DNA of 64,000 nucleotides, taken from NCBI GenBank assembly GCA_965226025.1, contig CBDDCD010000002.1:2294001-2358000 (forward strand). Direction: 5' to 3'. Numbering within the stretch: position 1 is the stretch's first letter; every line of letters starts with the position of its first letter. Positions 9,141 to 17,203 of the stretch are shown here, in pieces. Below the pieces are notes generated by a model. That model did not search any database. It was not told the DNA's origin and was given only the letters and a program-made list of their open reading frames with translations. Origin of the DNA: Moanibacter sp965226025 (GTDB taxonomy: Bacteria > Verrucomicrobiota > Verrucomicrobiia > Opitutales > UBA2987). The position numbers were made by a program, and so were the translations under genes.

Positions 9141-9686
9141 CTAGTCGACGGAGTTTTTTTTATGCGCCTGTTGTGCCACCGGATCGGCCCGCGCAAGGAC
9201 CGGACGAGGTTTGCGCTGGCGAAAGTCCAACTGTCGGAAGAGGCGCTGACATTGCCGTACGCTCAGCTCAATCTGCCAGTTCTCTTTAAGCCACCGAGAC
9301 AGCGTCTTGCCGTCCCACAGGTTAACCGCCATACCGTGTTCGCGGGGACTCTCCCGAAGAATCCCATCCAACTGCTTCAGTTCCCTTTCACTCAAACGGG
9401 AGGGTCGGCCCCGCCCTGGGCTTTCGGCCAGACCGCTCAGCCCGTCCTGATTAAGACGTTGCACCCAATACTGCACCGTGCGCGGACTGTCGCCAAGATA
9501 ACCGGCCACCTGATGGGCGCTCAACCCTTGGGCCACCAATAAGACGCCATGGAGGCGATGGTCGTAACGAGATTGCTCGCTGCGACGAATTTCATCTTGT
9601 AAAACCAAGATCATTTCCTCGGAATCTGTGATAGTTAATGCACGCATAACAAAGAAAGGACATAACACCATCTCTCGTATGCGCAA
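9141..9686 (-). CDS. IS630 transposase, DNA-binding half (OrfA)
   Basis: 181 residues with tandem helix-turn-helix domains: GLSAHQVAGYLGDSPRTVQY and the downstream RLSERELKQLDGILRE / TLSRWLKENW segments, the paired-like DNA-binding module of IS630 transposases. It ends KKNSVD shortly after a run of eight A (complement of the T run at 9154-9161). A -1 slip there places the ribosome in the OrfB frame. OrfA is complete with a good start. Confidence 0.88.
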   Translation of the reverse strand: MRIREMVLCPFFVMRALTITDSEEMILVLQDEIRRSEQSRYDHRLHGVLLVAQGLSAHQVAGYLGDSPRTVQYWVQRLNQDGLSGLAESPGRGRPSRLSERELKQLDGILRESPREHGMAVNLWDGKTLSRWLKENWQIELSVRQCQRLFRQLDFRQRKPRPVLARADPVAQQAHKKNSVD

Positions 9687-10489
9687 TTAAATTTGTCGTT
9701 CTGTATAGCAACTCTGAAAAGCAGGTTTTTCCCCACGTGGGCATCCTTCGAACGAAGGACACCCTTAAGGACACAAAGATCCAACTGAGTCGCCAGCTTG
9801 ATCGTTGACTGGTGAGCAATCTGGAGAAAACTTCCTTGATCTTTTTCTGTGTATCGGCCGTTACCTTCCGCGATGTTGAGTACAATGCTCGTAGCGAACG
9901 CATCCAATTTTCGAAATAGCCGTACCGGTAGATTCGACGAAAACTCGAATTCGCAAAACCATCGAATCACCTCAAGAGCAACTTTGTAGACGTCGAGGTA
10001 CTCGTGGTGAAATCCCGAGCGTTCCGAAGGTGAGTTTGTATCTGCGCCGTAGGCGACTCCATCTTCCCGTACTATTCCCTGGGACCAGGTGTCTTGAAGG
10101 GCCATTGTCATTCGGAAAATCTCTGCGAGTTTCTCTTTGTGCTGAGCTGCAGATTCTTCATCGAGAAGCTGCTTCACTTTGGCGATGTCAAGGCAGGCTG
10201 CGCATTCAAGCGTGGACCCCAGGCTATAGTCGAGCGACTTCAGCTTAGATCCTTTAGAGATTGCAGCGCTTGCATTCGCAAGGTTCTCAACATTGCTTGT
10301 CGCAGCTCTTGGGAGATGATCGGTGATCGCATGTCTGGAATCCCATCCTTGTACCAAGGCGTCTGCTACTGCATAAAATGCCAACGTCTTCTGATAGACA
10401 TGGAGTTTCTCGTGATTGAAGGTAGCTCTCAAGTTTCCTGGAGATCAGAACAGAGTATTGTGTGGTGGCGAGCATAAGAAGCCCGAGAT

Positions 10490-10883
10490 CCCATTCGTCA
10501 GCTTCGTCGATTCCCCATAAACAGGAGTGAAGCTCTTTCCAGCGGCCCGAGAAGCACGTAGTCGCGGCGAAAAATCGATCAAGCTTAGGACGAGGCTTAC
10601 GACGAAGAGCGAGTGCATACTCGGTGGTAGAAGGTCTCCGAAACTTTGTCGCAAGCCTCGGCGTCAACTTCGTCGCATTCCCCATGAGCAGGAACGCGGC
10701 TCTTCCCAGTGGCCCGAGAAGCACGTGGTGGTAGCCGAAGAATCGACCAAGCTTAGGACGAGGCTTACGACGAAGCGCCAGTGCTTACTCGGTGGTAGAA
10801 GGTCTCCAAAACCTTGTCGTAAGCTTCATCGTCAACTTCATCGATTCCCCATGAGCAGGAGTGCGACTCTTCCCAGCGGCTTG
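10490..10883. repeat. 167-bp tandem array with internal hairpins, 5' of the four-helix-bundle gene
   Basis: The anchor ATTCCCCATGAGCAGGA (or a close variant) starts at 10510, 10677 and 10844, giving a 167-bp period and about 2.4 units. Each complete unit contains an inverted pair: CGAGGCTTACGACGAAG at 10591-10607 with a partner at 10644-10660, and the same at 10759-10775 with 10812-10828. The array fills the gap between the four-helix-bundle gene and the 3' end of the molybdenum hydroxylase. No coding gene is supported here. Unit size and spacing rule out CRISPR. Confidence 0.8.
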
Positions 10884-10886
10884 GGT

Positions 10887-13478
10887 CTAAACCAACGAAG
10901 CGCCCAGCACCTGCTTCTCGTTCAACGGGAGACTGTTTCTAGGCTTCCCGTCGAATTGGCAGAGAGCGTTGGCAACGGCGCCCGCCGTCGGAACCAAGCC
11001 GATCTCTCCGACTCCCTTTGCCCCGTAAGGACCGTGTGGGTCGGGGCACTCCACTGCCATGACTTCGATTCTCGGCGTAAATCTTGGTTTGAGAACTCCA
11101 CAGTCGACCAATCTTTTGGACTTAAGATAGCCGCCCTCCATTGGGAGGTCCTCGGTGAGGGCGTAGCCCAGTCCCATATGTACAGCCCCTTCAATCTGGC
11201 CCTCGAATAGGATCGGGTTCATAACTCGACCCGCATCATGAGCGGCGTAAACGGTTTCGATCTTTCCCTTTTCGTCGAGAGTCACGACTTGAGTGGCGTA
11301 TCCGAAGGAGTAGTGGGTTACTTCCTCTCCGTTGGCATTGGGCTGACCCGGCTTGGTCGTCCAGTCGCAGACCCATTTGCCTCTATATTCCCTTCCGGAA
11401 AGTTCGCTTAGGGGGTGGGACTTGAGGTCCTCCTTCAATTTTCTGCAGGCCTCGATGACTGAGTTTCCAATCAGCGAGGTAGCGCGGGATGCCGTGGTCA
11501 TTCCGCAGACCGTCTCTTCTCTGGTATCGACGCGGACGTCGACGATAGTCGGATCGAAACCCGTCTCCTCACAGAAAGTCTGGATAGCCATGTTGTGTGC
11601 GCCCTGCCCCATTTCGGTCCAGCCGTGGTGGATGATGACCCGATCATCAGATACGATTTCGATTTTACATTCCCCGCTATCGGGCATCCCGTTCCCGATC
11701 CCTGTGTTTTTGATGCCGCATGCGATTCCGGCGTATTTGGCAGCGTAGAACCTGTCCTTCACGGCCAGGAGGGTCTCTTGCAAACCGCATCCCCCCGTGA
11801 TTCTCTGGCCCGTGGTCGTGTAGGAACCGTCTTTGATGACATTGTCGTAGCGGATCTGCCAGCGGTCGAATCCTCCTTGCCGGCAGAGGTCGTCGATACA
11901 CCTTTCGATCGCGAATGCCACCTGATTGACTCCGAATCCGCGGAAGGCTCCGCACGGAACGTTGTTCGTATAGACGGCCTTGCTCGCTATGGAAACGTTA
12001 GGGATGCTGTAGGCGCCGGTTGCATGTCCCAACCCTCGTTGCGCAACTTTCATACCCACCGAAGCGTAGGCGCCGGTGTCGCAGATGATCTGTGCCTTCA
12101 GGACTGTGAGCATTCCATTGGTGTCGCATCCCAGTTCATAGTCCATTATGAAAGGATGGCGTTTGGGGTGCATCATGAGCGATTCCTCTCGCTCCAATGT
12201 GAGTTTCACCGGAGCTCCGAGCAGGTAGGCGAAGACCGCAACGTGACCTTGAATGAGAAGATCCTCCTTGCCACCGAAAGCGCCTCCGCACTGTACCTGA
12301 ACCACCGAAACCCTCTCCGTTGGTATGCCGAGCACCTTTGCAATCTGGATGCGATCGTCGAAAACCCCTTGTCCCTGAGAATAGACGCGGACACCGGTAG
12401 CTCCATCTTCTACGGTCGTTTCCACGAGACAGGATTCGGGTTCCATGAATGCGTGTTCAACCCGTTGGGTCGTGTATCGACCTTTGGTTTGGAAGGCGGC
12501 TTTCCATAGAGCTTCTTCGGATTGACCGCGATTGATTCCGTCTTCCCAAAGAATGTTTCCGGTTTCATGGATCTTGGGAGCATTGGGCTTGAGGGCATCA
12601 AATACATCCGTCACAGGCTCAAGTACCTCGTATTCAATTTGGATAAGACTTGCTGCCTTTCGAGCGATCGCTTCGGTTTCCGCAACCACGCCCGCGAGGA
12701 CGTCGCCGATGAAGCGTGTTTCCTCTCCTACCGCGATCATTATGGGCCAATCTTGAACGATGAGTCCAATGCTGCGGTCGCCCGGAACGTCCTCCGCCGT
12801 GAAGACTCGGGTCACACCCTCGAGTCCCTGGGCCTCAGAAGCGTCGATGGAGAGAACTTTGGCCCTGGGATAATCGCTCAGTTTCAGGGCTCCGTGAAGC
12901 ATTCCGGGCACTTTCATATCGTCCACGAAGGGACGAAGGCCTAGAGCAGCAGTGGCGCACTCAAATTTGCGATAGGGTTGACCGACTCTTCCGGTGACGT
13001 CCTGCCGCGGAACCTCATTTCTTTCTCGAATCGCCCGCGCCGCCTCTAGGATGGAGTCGACGATCTTCGTGTATCCGGTACAGCGGCAGAGGTTCTTGTT
13101 GATCGACTTGACCACCTCCTCGCGGCTTGGATCTTGATTCTTTTCCAGGAGGACCTTCGCCTGCATGACAAATCCGGGAATACAGAACCCGCACTGGATC
13201 CCTCCTTTCTCGACAAAGGCGTCCGCAAACGCCTTCTGTAACCGATCTTCCATACCTTCCACCGTCGTGATCGACTTGCTCTCCAGCCGCCCCATCTTGG
13301 TCACGCAAGAAAGGAGACCTTCGTCGTCTACCTGAACCGAACAGCAGCCGCAGGCGGCCTCGTCACTGCACCCCTTCTTCGCCGTGATGATACCCTCATC
13401 GACACGCAGATATTCGAGGAGAGAGCGCTCGGGATCCCCTTGATACTCCCTTCTCTTGCCGTTCAGGAAAAATTCCAT
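10887..13478 (-). CDS. Xanthine dehydrogenase-type molybdenum hydroxylase (fused FeS and Mo subunits)
   Basis: 863 residues. The N-terminal plant-type [2Fe-2S] domain carries KKGCSDEAACGCC, with a further Cys at 58. The second [2Fe-2S] domain has QCGFCIPGF and LCRCTGYTK. From ~170 onward is the molybdopterin-binding large subunit, with VQCGGAFGGKED, GAFRGFGVNQ, EMGQGAHNMAIQ and, near the end, GAKGVGEIGLVPTAGA carrying the active-site Glu. No FAD domain is present, so electrons leave by another carrier, as in aldehyde oxidoreductase or the Se-dependent xanthine dehydrogenase family, which this domain order resembles. Substrate is probably a purine or an aldehyde. It is intact, unlike the second hydroxylase at 39811-43581. 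Confidence 0.88.
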   Translation of the reverse strand: MEFFLNGKRREYQGDPERSLLEYLRVDEGIITAKKGCSDEAACGCCSVQVDDEGLLSCVTKMGRLESKSITTVEGMEDRLQKAFADAFVEKGGIQCGFCIPGFVMQAKVLLEKNQDPSREEVVKSINKNLCRCTGYTKIVDSILEAARAIRERNEVPRQDVTGRVGQPYRKFECATAALGLRPFVDDMKVPGMLHGALKLSDYPRAKVLSIDASEAQGLEGVTRVFTAEDVPGDRSIGLIVQDWPIMIAVGEETRFIGDVLAGVVAETEAIARKAASLIQIEYEVLEPVTDVFDALKPNAPKIHETGNILWEDGINRGQSEEALWKAAFQTKGRYTTQRVEHAFMEPESCLVETTVEDGATGVRVYSQGQGVFDDRIQIAKVLGIPTERVSVVQVQCGGAFGGKEDLLIQGHVAVFAYLLGAPVKLTLEREESLMMHPKRHPFIMDYELGCDTNGMLTVLKAQIICDTGAYASVGMKVAQRGLGHATGAYSIPNVSIASKAVYTNNVPCGAFRGFGVNQVAFAIERCIDDLCRQGGFDRWQIRYDNVIKDGSYTTTGQRITGGCGLQETLLAVKDRFYAAKYAGIACGIKNTGIGNGMPDSGECKIEIVSDDRVIIHHGWTEMGQGAHNMAIQTFCEETGFDPTIVDVRVDTREETVCGMTTASRATSLIGNSVIEACRKLKEDLKSHPLSELSGREYRGKWVCDWTTKPGQPNANGEEVTHYSFGYATQVVTLDEKGKIETVYAAHDAGRVMNPILFEGQIEGAVHMGLGYALTEDLPMEGGYLKSKRLVDCGVLKPRFTPRIEVMAVECPDPHGPYGAKGVGEIGLVPTAGAVANALCQFDGKPRNSLPLNEKQVLGASLV

Positions 13479-13933
13479 GATCCGCCTTAGATCTCCTATA
13501 TTTCGTCCGAAAGACCTTAAGAAGCCGTGCCAGAGGTCGGGATGAATTCGAGGACCCCCTTCATCAATGGCCTTGACTCAGTGGAATTGCGGCCAAACGG
13601 TGCCCGGCTGTTTTCCACTCCTTACCAGCTTAGATGATCGGGATGCTTTATGGTCTCCGCGATCAGCTCTTCCACCCTTAGGAACCCAGATTTGCCCTAA
13701 TGATTTCGGTATAAATGGTGTCAGGTAAAGTAGCTTTACCCAGGCCGGTTGTAAAGGAAAATTGGTTGGGTGTCGGTTCAGAGTTTGGAGGTTCACGGTT
13801 CACGGTTGGGAAAGTGTATTGGGTATTAGGATTCGATGATCGATCGTCGATTGCGCTTACGATTACGATGATCGATTACGGTAGGGGCATCCAATCGAAA
13901 TTCGCAATCTTAAGCGTAATCGAAACCAGATAT
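13479..13933. other. 455-bp gene-free gap containing a 21-bp inverted repeat
   Basis: No gene is supported. It holds a GGTTCACGGTTCACGGTT short direct repeat near 13790-13807 and an inverted repeat, arms 13847-13867 and 13903-13923 (18 of 21 pairs), built on the words CGATTACG / GCTTACGATTACG. This is the same kind of iterated-word hairpin found at 10490-10883 and 38674-38737, with different words. Confidence 0.55.
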
Positions 13934-14470
13934 CTACGACCTCGTGTCACTTTTCGATCCAGACCGGACAATTCGCAAAAGCGCTGCCCCGGCGAAAAGA
14001 GTACCGTAGAATAGAAACTCGATTCCCATCACCTTCAGGTTGTGCCAGCTCAAATTTGGAAAGGGGGTACCTAGGGTAGAAAACCAGGGAAGGGGGAGTG
14101 CTAGTTTCGCCGAACTGAATGGCCAATAGATCGCCACACCGTAACCGGTATTGTAGAACGAATCCAAGACGAAATGGCTAAGCCAGGCCGCCAGCCCTCC
14201 CAGAACGACGGTATGACTTCCCACCCACTCTCGCAGCCGTTTCGAAAGGACAAGCATTAAAGCGACTACACAGATCATCATCAGGTTTGAAAAGAGGCTG
14301 TGACTGAAGTAATATTTCGAATGACCCCAGAGCGGGATTTCTATATCCGGGATGTCAGCGATCAGGGCACAGCCGGCGACGGTTAGGGTAACGCGGAGTC
14401 GGGATGCTTCACGGGGAGCTGCGAGTAGACCTAGGGTGGCGCCCGCTATGCAATGGCCTACAGGAGTCAT
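13934..14470 (-). CDS. YdjM-like membrane-bound metal-dependent hydrolase
   Basis: 178-residue integral membrane protein. The His-rich signature of the YdjM/LexA-regulated family is visible: VGHCIAGATLG at the start, then IADIPDIEIP, YYFSHSLFSNL, and LSHFVLDSFYNTGYG followed by YWPFSS. The His and Asp residues would bind a metal at the membrane. About four transmembrane helices. Biological substrate is unknown for the family. It stands alone between two intergenic repeat regions. Confidence 0.8.
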   Translation of the reverse strand: MTPVGHCIAGATLGLLAAPREASRLRVTLTVAGCALIADIPDIEIPLWGHSKYYFSHSLFSNLMMICVVALMLVLSKRLREWVGSHTVVLGGLAAWLSHFVLDSFYNTGYGVAIYWPFSSAKLALPLPWFSTLGTPFPNLSWHNLKVMGIEFLFYGTLFAGAALLRIVRSGSKSDTRS

Positions 14471-14635
14471 GCGGATCAGGGTAGTTTAGATTGGAAAAGG
14501 AGCTGAATCTCTAGATCATTCTAAAGTGCTTGAGTCATGCCCGGCAAGCCGGAATCCTGGCGGTAGTCATTCGAGTTCGAATCGACAAAGCACACGAACG
14601 ACAATTTCCGACAGACTCGTAGCACGGAGGAATCA

Positions 14636-15631
14636 ATGGACTTTGGAATCTGCTTTAAGGGCGACCTTGATATCCGGAGGACAATCCGGTTGGCCCAGCA
14701 AGCGGAGGAGGGGGGGGTTACACACGTTTGGACGTTCGACTCTCATGTTCTGTGGAGAGAGGCATTCACTATGCTGGCCCTGATAGCGGAAAGTACTCGG
14801 ACCGTTAGAGTAGGTCCGTTAGTGACCAATCCGAGGGTCCGGTCGGTCGATGTCACGGCTAGTCTATTCGCTACCTTGAACTCGATCTCGGGAGGCCGGG
14901 CGGTCTGTGGAATCGGGCGTGGAGACAGCTCCCGAAGAGTGGTGGGAAAATCACCGACTACGGTTGCTTACTTGATGGAGTCAGTGAGGCAGATAAGAGC
15001 TCTGGGAACCGGAGCCGAGATTGAGCTCGATAGGCACAAGGTAAGGATACCGTGGGCCGATGAGGGGCAGCCGATCCCGATGTGGTTGGCGGGCTATGGG
15101 CCCAGAGTGCTGTTCGAATCCGGAAAAGTGGCCGACGGTGTCGTGTTGCAGATAGCCGAGCCGTCACTCATTGTCTGGTTCATTGAACAGGTGCGCAAAG
15201 GAGCGGAGTCGGCGGGGCGGGACCCTTCCGAAATTGGATATCTTGTAGCGGCTCCCGTCTATGTTTCCGAGGACTTAGAACAATGTCGGGAAAGGTGTCG
15301 TTGGTTTCCGGCTATGGTTGGGAATCACATCGCTGACCTGATTAAGAACAATTCAATCGGGGTGCCGGACAATCTCTTAGATGCGATCGAAGGGCGGAAG
15401 GGGTATGACTACAGGCAGCATGCGGACAAGGACTCAGAGCACCTCCACTGGGTCACCGGAGATGTCATCGACAGCTTCTCCGTCCTTGATCCGGTTGAAC
15501 TGCAGATCGCCAAACTACGGGAATTGGAAGCAGTCGGCGTCAACCAGTTTGTAATCTATCTGATGTGCGGCGAAGAAGAGGAAATCGTGGACGCCTACAG
15601 TAGGGAAGTGATGCCAGCGATTAACGGTTGA
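14636..15631 (+). CDS. LLM-class flavin oxidoreductase, probably F420-dependent
   Basis: 331-residue TIM-barrel luciferase-like protein. The N-terminal strand MDFGICFKGDLD, the THVWTFDSH loop, VGPLVTNPRVR and GRAVCGIGRGDSS are typical of F420-dependent members. GGAGG-like spacing (CGGAGGAATCA) precedes the ATG at 14636, supporting this start. It heads a run of same-strand genes for F420 synthesis, so F420 rather than FMN is the likely cofactor (inference). Substrate unknown; the family reduces or oxidises small organic substrates. Confidence 0.82.
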   Translation: MDFGICFKGDLDIRRTIRLAQQAEEGGVTHVWTFDSHVLWREAFTMLALIAESTRTVRVGPLVTNPRVRSVDVTASLFATLNSISGGRAVCGIGRGDSSRRVVGKSPTTVAYLMESVRQIRALGTGAEIELDRHKVRIPWADEGQPIPMWLAGYGPRVLFESGKVADGVVLQIAEPSLIVWFIEQVRKGAESAGRDPSEIGYLVAAPVYVSEDLEQCRERCRWFPAMVGNHIADLIKNNSIGVPDNLLDAIEGRKGYDYRQHADKDSEHLHWVTGDVIDSFSVLDPVELQIAKLRELEAVGVNQFVIYLMCGEEEEIVDAYSREVMPAING

Positions 15632-15872
15632 AATCGCTGAGACGTGATATCTGAAACCACATGCGGGAGGTCGAGCGATTCGGAGATGTGTAAGTCAACT
15701 GAGCGCTCGTCGAAATGCTCACGCATTCCGCTACATTTCATATCGAGGCCTGTAGCGGAAGGCGTAAGCATTTCGTCTTCTTGGGTGTCTATGGTTGCAA
15801 CTTCGACTGATTCAGCAAGAAAAGGCTCGCATAGGGCGCGAGCGACCTGAAATAGAAGCGGGATAATCGACA

Positions 15873-17012
15873 ATGAATGAGAGTATATCACGTGAAGAAG
15901 CCCTCTCCTTCGAAAGGGCTTTAGGAGTCGACTTCAGTCGACTCCTAAAGATGGCCTACGAAAAACGAAACACGCACTGGGGTCAGGTGATTACCTATTC
16001 GCGAAAGGTATTCATTCCATTGACCAACATGTGTCGGGACAGTTGCGGGTATTGTGTCTTTGTTCAGGGGCCCGAATCCAAGCACGCCCGATACATCGAG
16101 CCGGATGAAGTTCTCGAAACCGCGAGAAAAGGAGAACAACTGGGTTGCAAGGAAATCCTCTTCAGCCTGGGGGAAAGACCTGAACTTCGATACGCTAGGG
16201 CCCGTAGGGACCTGAATCGATTGGGCTATGACAGCACGATCGAGTACCTACATGAAATGTGTAAACTCGTCGTCTCCCGGACCGGTCTCATACCGCATGC
16301 GAACCCAGGTACCATGAATGAATATGAGTTACGACTGTTGAAACCGGTAACGGGCAGCATGGGTATGATGCTGGAGAGCGCCAGCGATCGATTGCTTGGA
16401 AGAGGAGAAGCGCACTTCCGTTGTCCCGACAAAGTACCCTCGAGGCGCCTCGCCACTATCGAGACCGCGGGCAGGAATGATGTTCCGTTCACCACCGGAA
16501 TCCTAGTTGGGATCGGTGAGACTTGGGAAGAACGCGTCGACGCGCTGATTGCGATTGGGCGTGTGAATGAGAAATTCGGACACATTCAAGAGGTGATCAT
16601 ACAAAACTTCAGGGCGAAGCCGGGGATTGCGATGGCCGGCCATCCGGAACCGGAGCACGTGGATTTGATGCGGACAATCGCAGTGGCTCGACTGCTGCTC
16701 GATCCTTCGATCAGCATCCAAGCGCCTCCCAATCTTGGTAGTCGATACATCGAATACATTGGAGCAGGATTGAATGATTGGGGAGGAATCTCTCCACTGA
16801 CGATCGACTACATCAATCCCGAACGGGCCTGGCCACAGATCGAGGGACTTTCGCGAAAGACGGAGGAGGCCGGTTTCACCCTCAGGGAGCGGCTCACCGT
16901 TTATCCCCGCTATCTGAGAGAGGCCGGGCGAAGCATTGATTCGAAAGTAGGGAAGAAGGTCCTCGCGATGGCAGGAGATGACGGACTCGCGGCAACCCAA
17001 TTTTTAGACTAG
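15873..17012 (+). CDS. cofG: F0 (deazaflavin) synthase subunit 1, CofG
   Basis: Radical-SAM enzyme which, with CofH, builds 7,8-didemethyl-8-hydroxy-5-deazariboflavin, the F420 chromophore. 379 residues. The radical-SAM cluster motif CxxxCxxC is NMCRDSCGYCVF (Cys 54, 58, 61), followed by the family motif LFSLGERPE. Downstream GILVGIGETWEER and QNFRAKPGIAM are also CofG-specific. Start ATG at 15873. The extended N-terminus contains a perfect 14-bp palindrome (15919-15950). It pairs with cofH 167 bases downstream. Confidence 0.95.
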   Translation: MNESISREEALSFERALGVDFSRLLKMAYEKRNTHWGQVITYSRKVFIPLTNMCRDSCGYCVFVQGPESKHARYIEPDEVLETARKGEQLGCKEILFSLGERPELRYARARRDLNRLGYDSTIEYLHEMCKLVVSRTGLIPHANPGTMNEYELRLLKPVTGSMGMMLESASDRLLGRGEAHFRCPDKVPSRRLATIETAGRNDVPFTTGILVGIGETWEERVDALIAIGRVNEKFGHIQEVIIQNFRAKPGIAMAGHPEPEHVDLMRTIAVARLLLDPSISIQAPPNLGSRYIEYIGAGLNDWGGISPLTIDYINPERAWPQIEGLSRKTEEAGFTLRERLTVYPRYLREAGRSIDSKVGKKVLAMAGDDGLAATQFLD

Positions 17013-17092
17013 GAGTGTTCTTCTTCTCAAACGCGTTTCTTCATTGTTGAATTTGAGGAGTTACCATCTATGTGCATGATTAGACTATTCCC

Positions 17093-17136
17093 GGCTCCCC
17101 CGGCCTTGCGCCGGAGTGGCGCCCGGAGGCGCAACA
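17093..17136. repeat. Half copy of a GC-rich dispersed palindromic element
   Basis: A 22-bp stretch at 17093-17114 (contains CCCCCGGCCTTGCGCCGG) is identical to 27115-27136, where it forms the outer arm of a nested palindrome. Here only one arm is present, in the cofG-cofH gap. Confidence 0.6.
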
Positions 17137-17203
17137 ACGAACATATGCGCGAACGCCAAGTGAATATTAAACTGACTCTTTGAGAGTCGCGTCTGTAGAA
17201 AAA

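Larger units (their letters stand above)
8587..9687 (-). mobile_element. IS630-family insertion sequence, 1101 bp, TA target duplication
   Basis: The ends are ATTGCGCATA at 8587-8596 and its exact complement at 9678-9687, flanked by TA at 8585-8586 and 9688-9689, the target typical of IS630/Tc1-mariner elements. Excision in silico with one TA restores the host frame of the four-helix-bundle gene, so the boundaries are well supported. Confidence 0.92.
8529..10432 (-). pseudogene. Tandem four-helix-bundle (S23/IVP-like) protein gene, interrupted by IS630
   Basis: The 5' part (10432 down to 9688) encodes two successive four-helix-bundle domains of the 23S-rRNA-intervening-sequence-protein type. 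The first begins FNHEKLHVYQKTLAFYAVAD, with LPRAATSNVENLANA; the second begins FHHEYLDVYKVALEVIRWF, with IVLNIAEGNGRYT. Removing the IS630 element and one TA restores the frame, continuing NDKFIYGTEYSMTAAMIRG to a TAG at 8529, for a 266-residue product. Without excision the frame runs into the IS and stops at 9635. Start TTG at 10432. Double-domain versions are unusual, as the family is normally ~120 residues. Function unknown; the family is related in fold to the Avd accessory protein of diversity-generating retroelements, but no reverse transcriptase or template repeat is seen here. Confidence 0.75.

Noticed and set aside
10490..10883. CRISPR-like array
   Set aside because: Units are ~167 bp and tandem, with no short direct repeats separated by unique spacers and no cas genes nearby.
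8529..10883. Diversity-generating retroelement (four-helix-bundle Avd-like protein plus repeats)
   Set aside because: No reverse transcriptase, no template/variable repeat pair and no A-specific variation seen; the fold similarity alone is not enough.
11595..12509. 304-codon plus-strand ORF inside the fused molybdenum hydroxylase
   Set aside because: Antisense to a gene with complete motifs; composition is that of a shadow frame.
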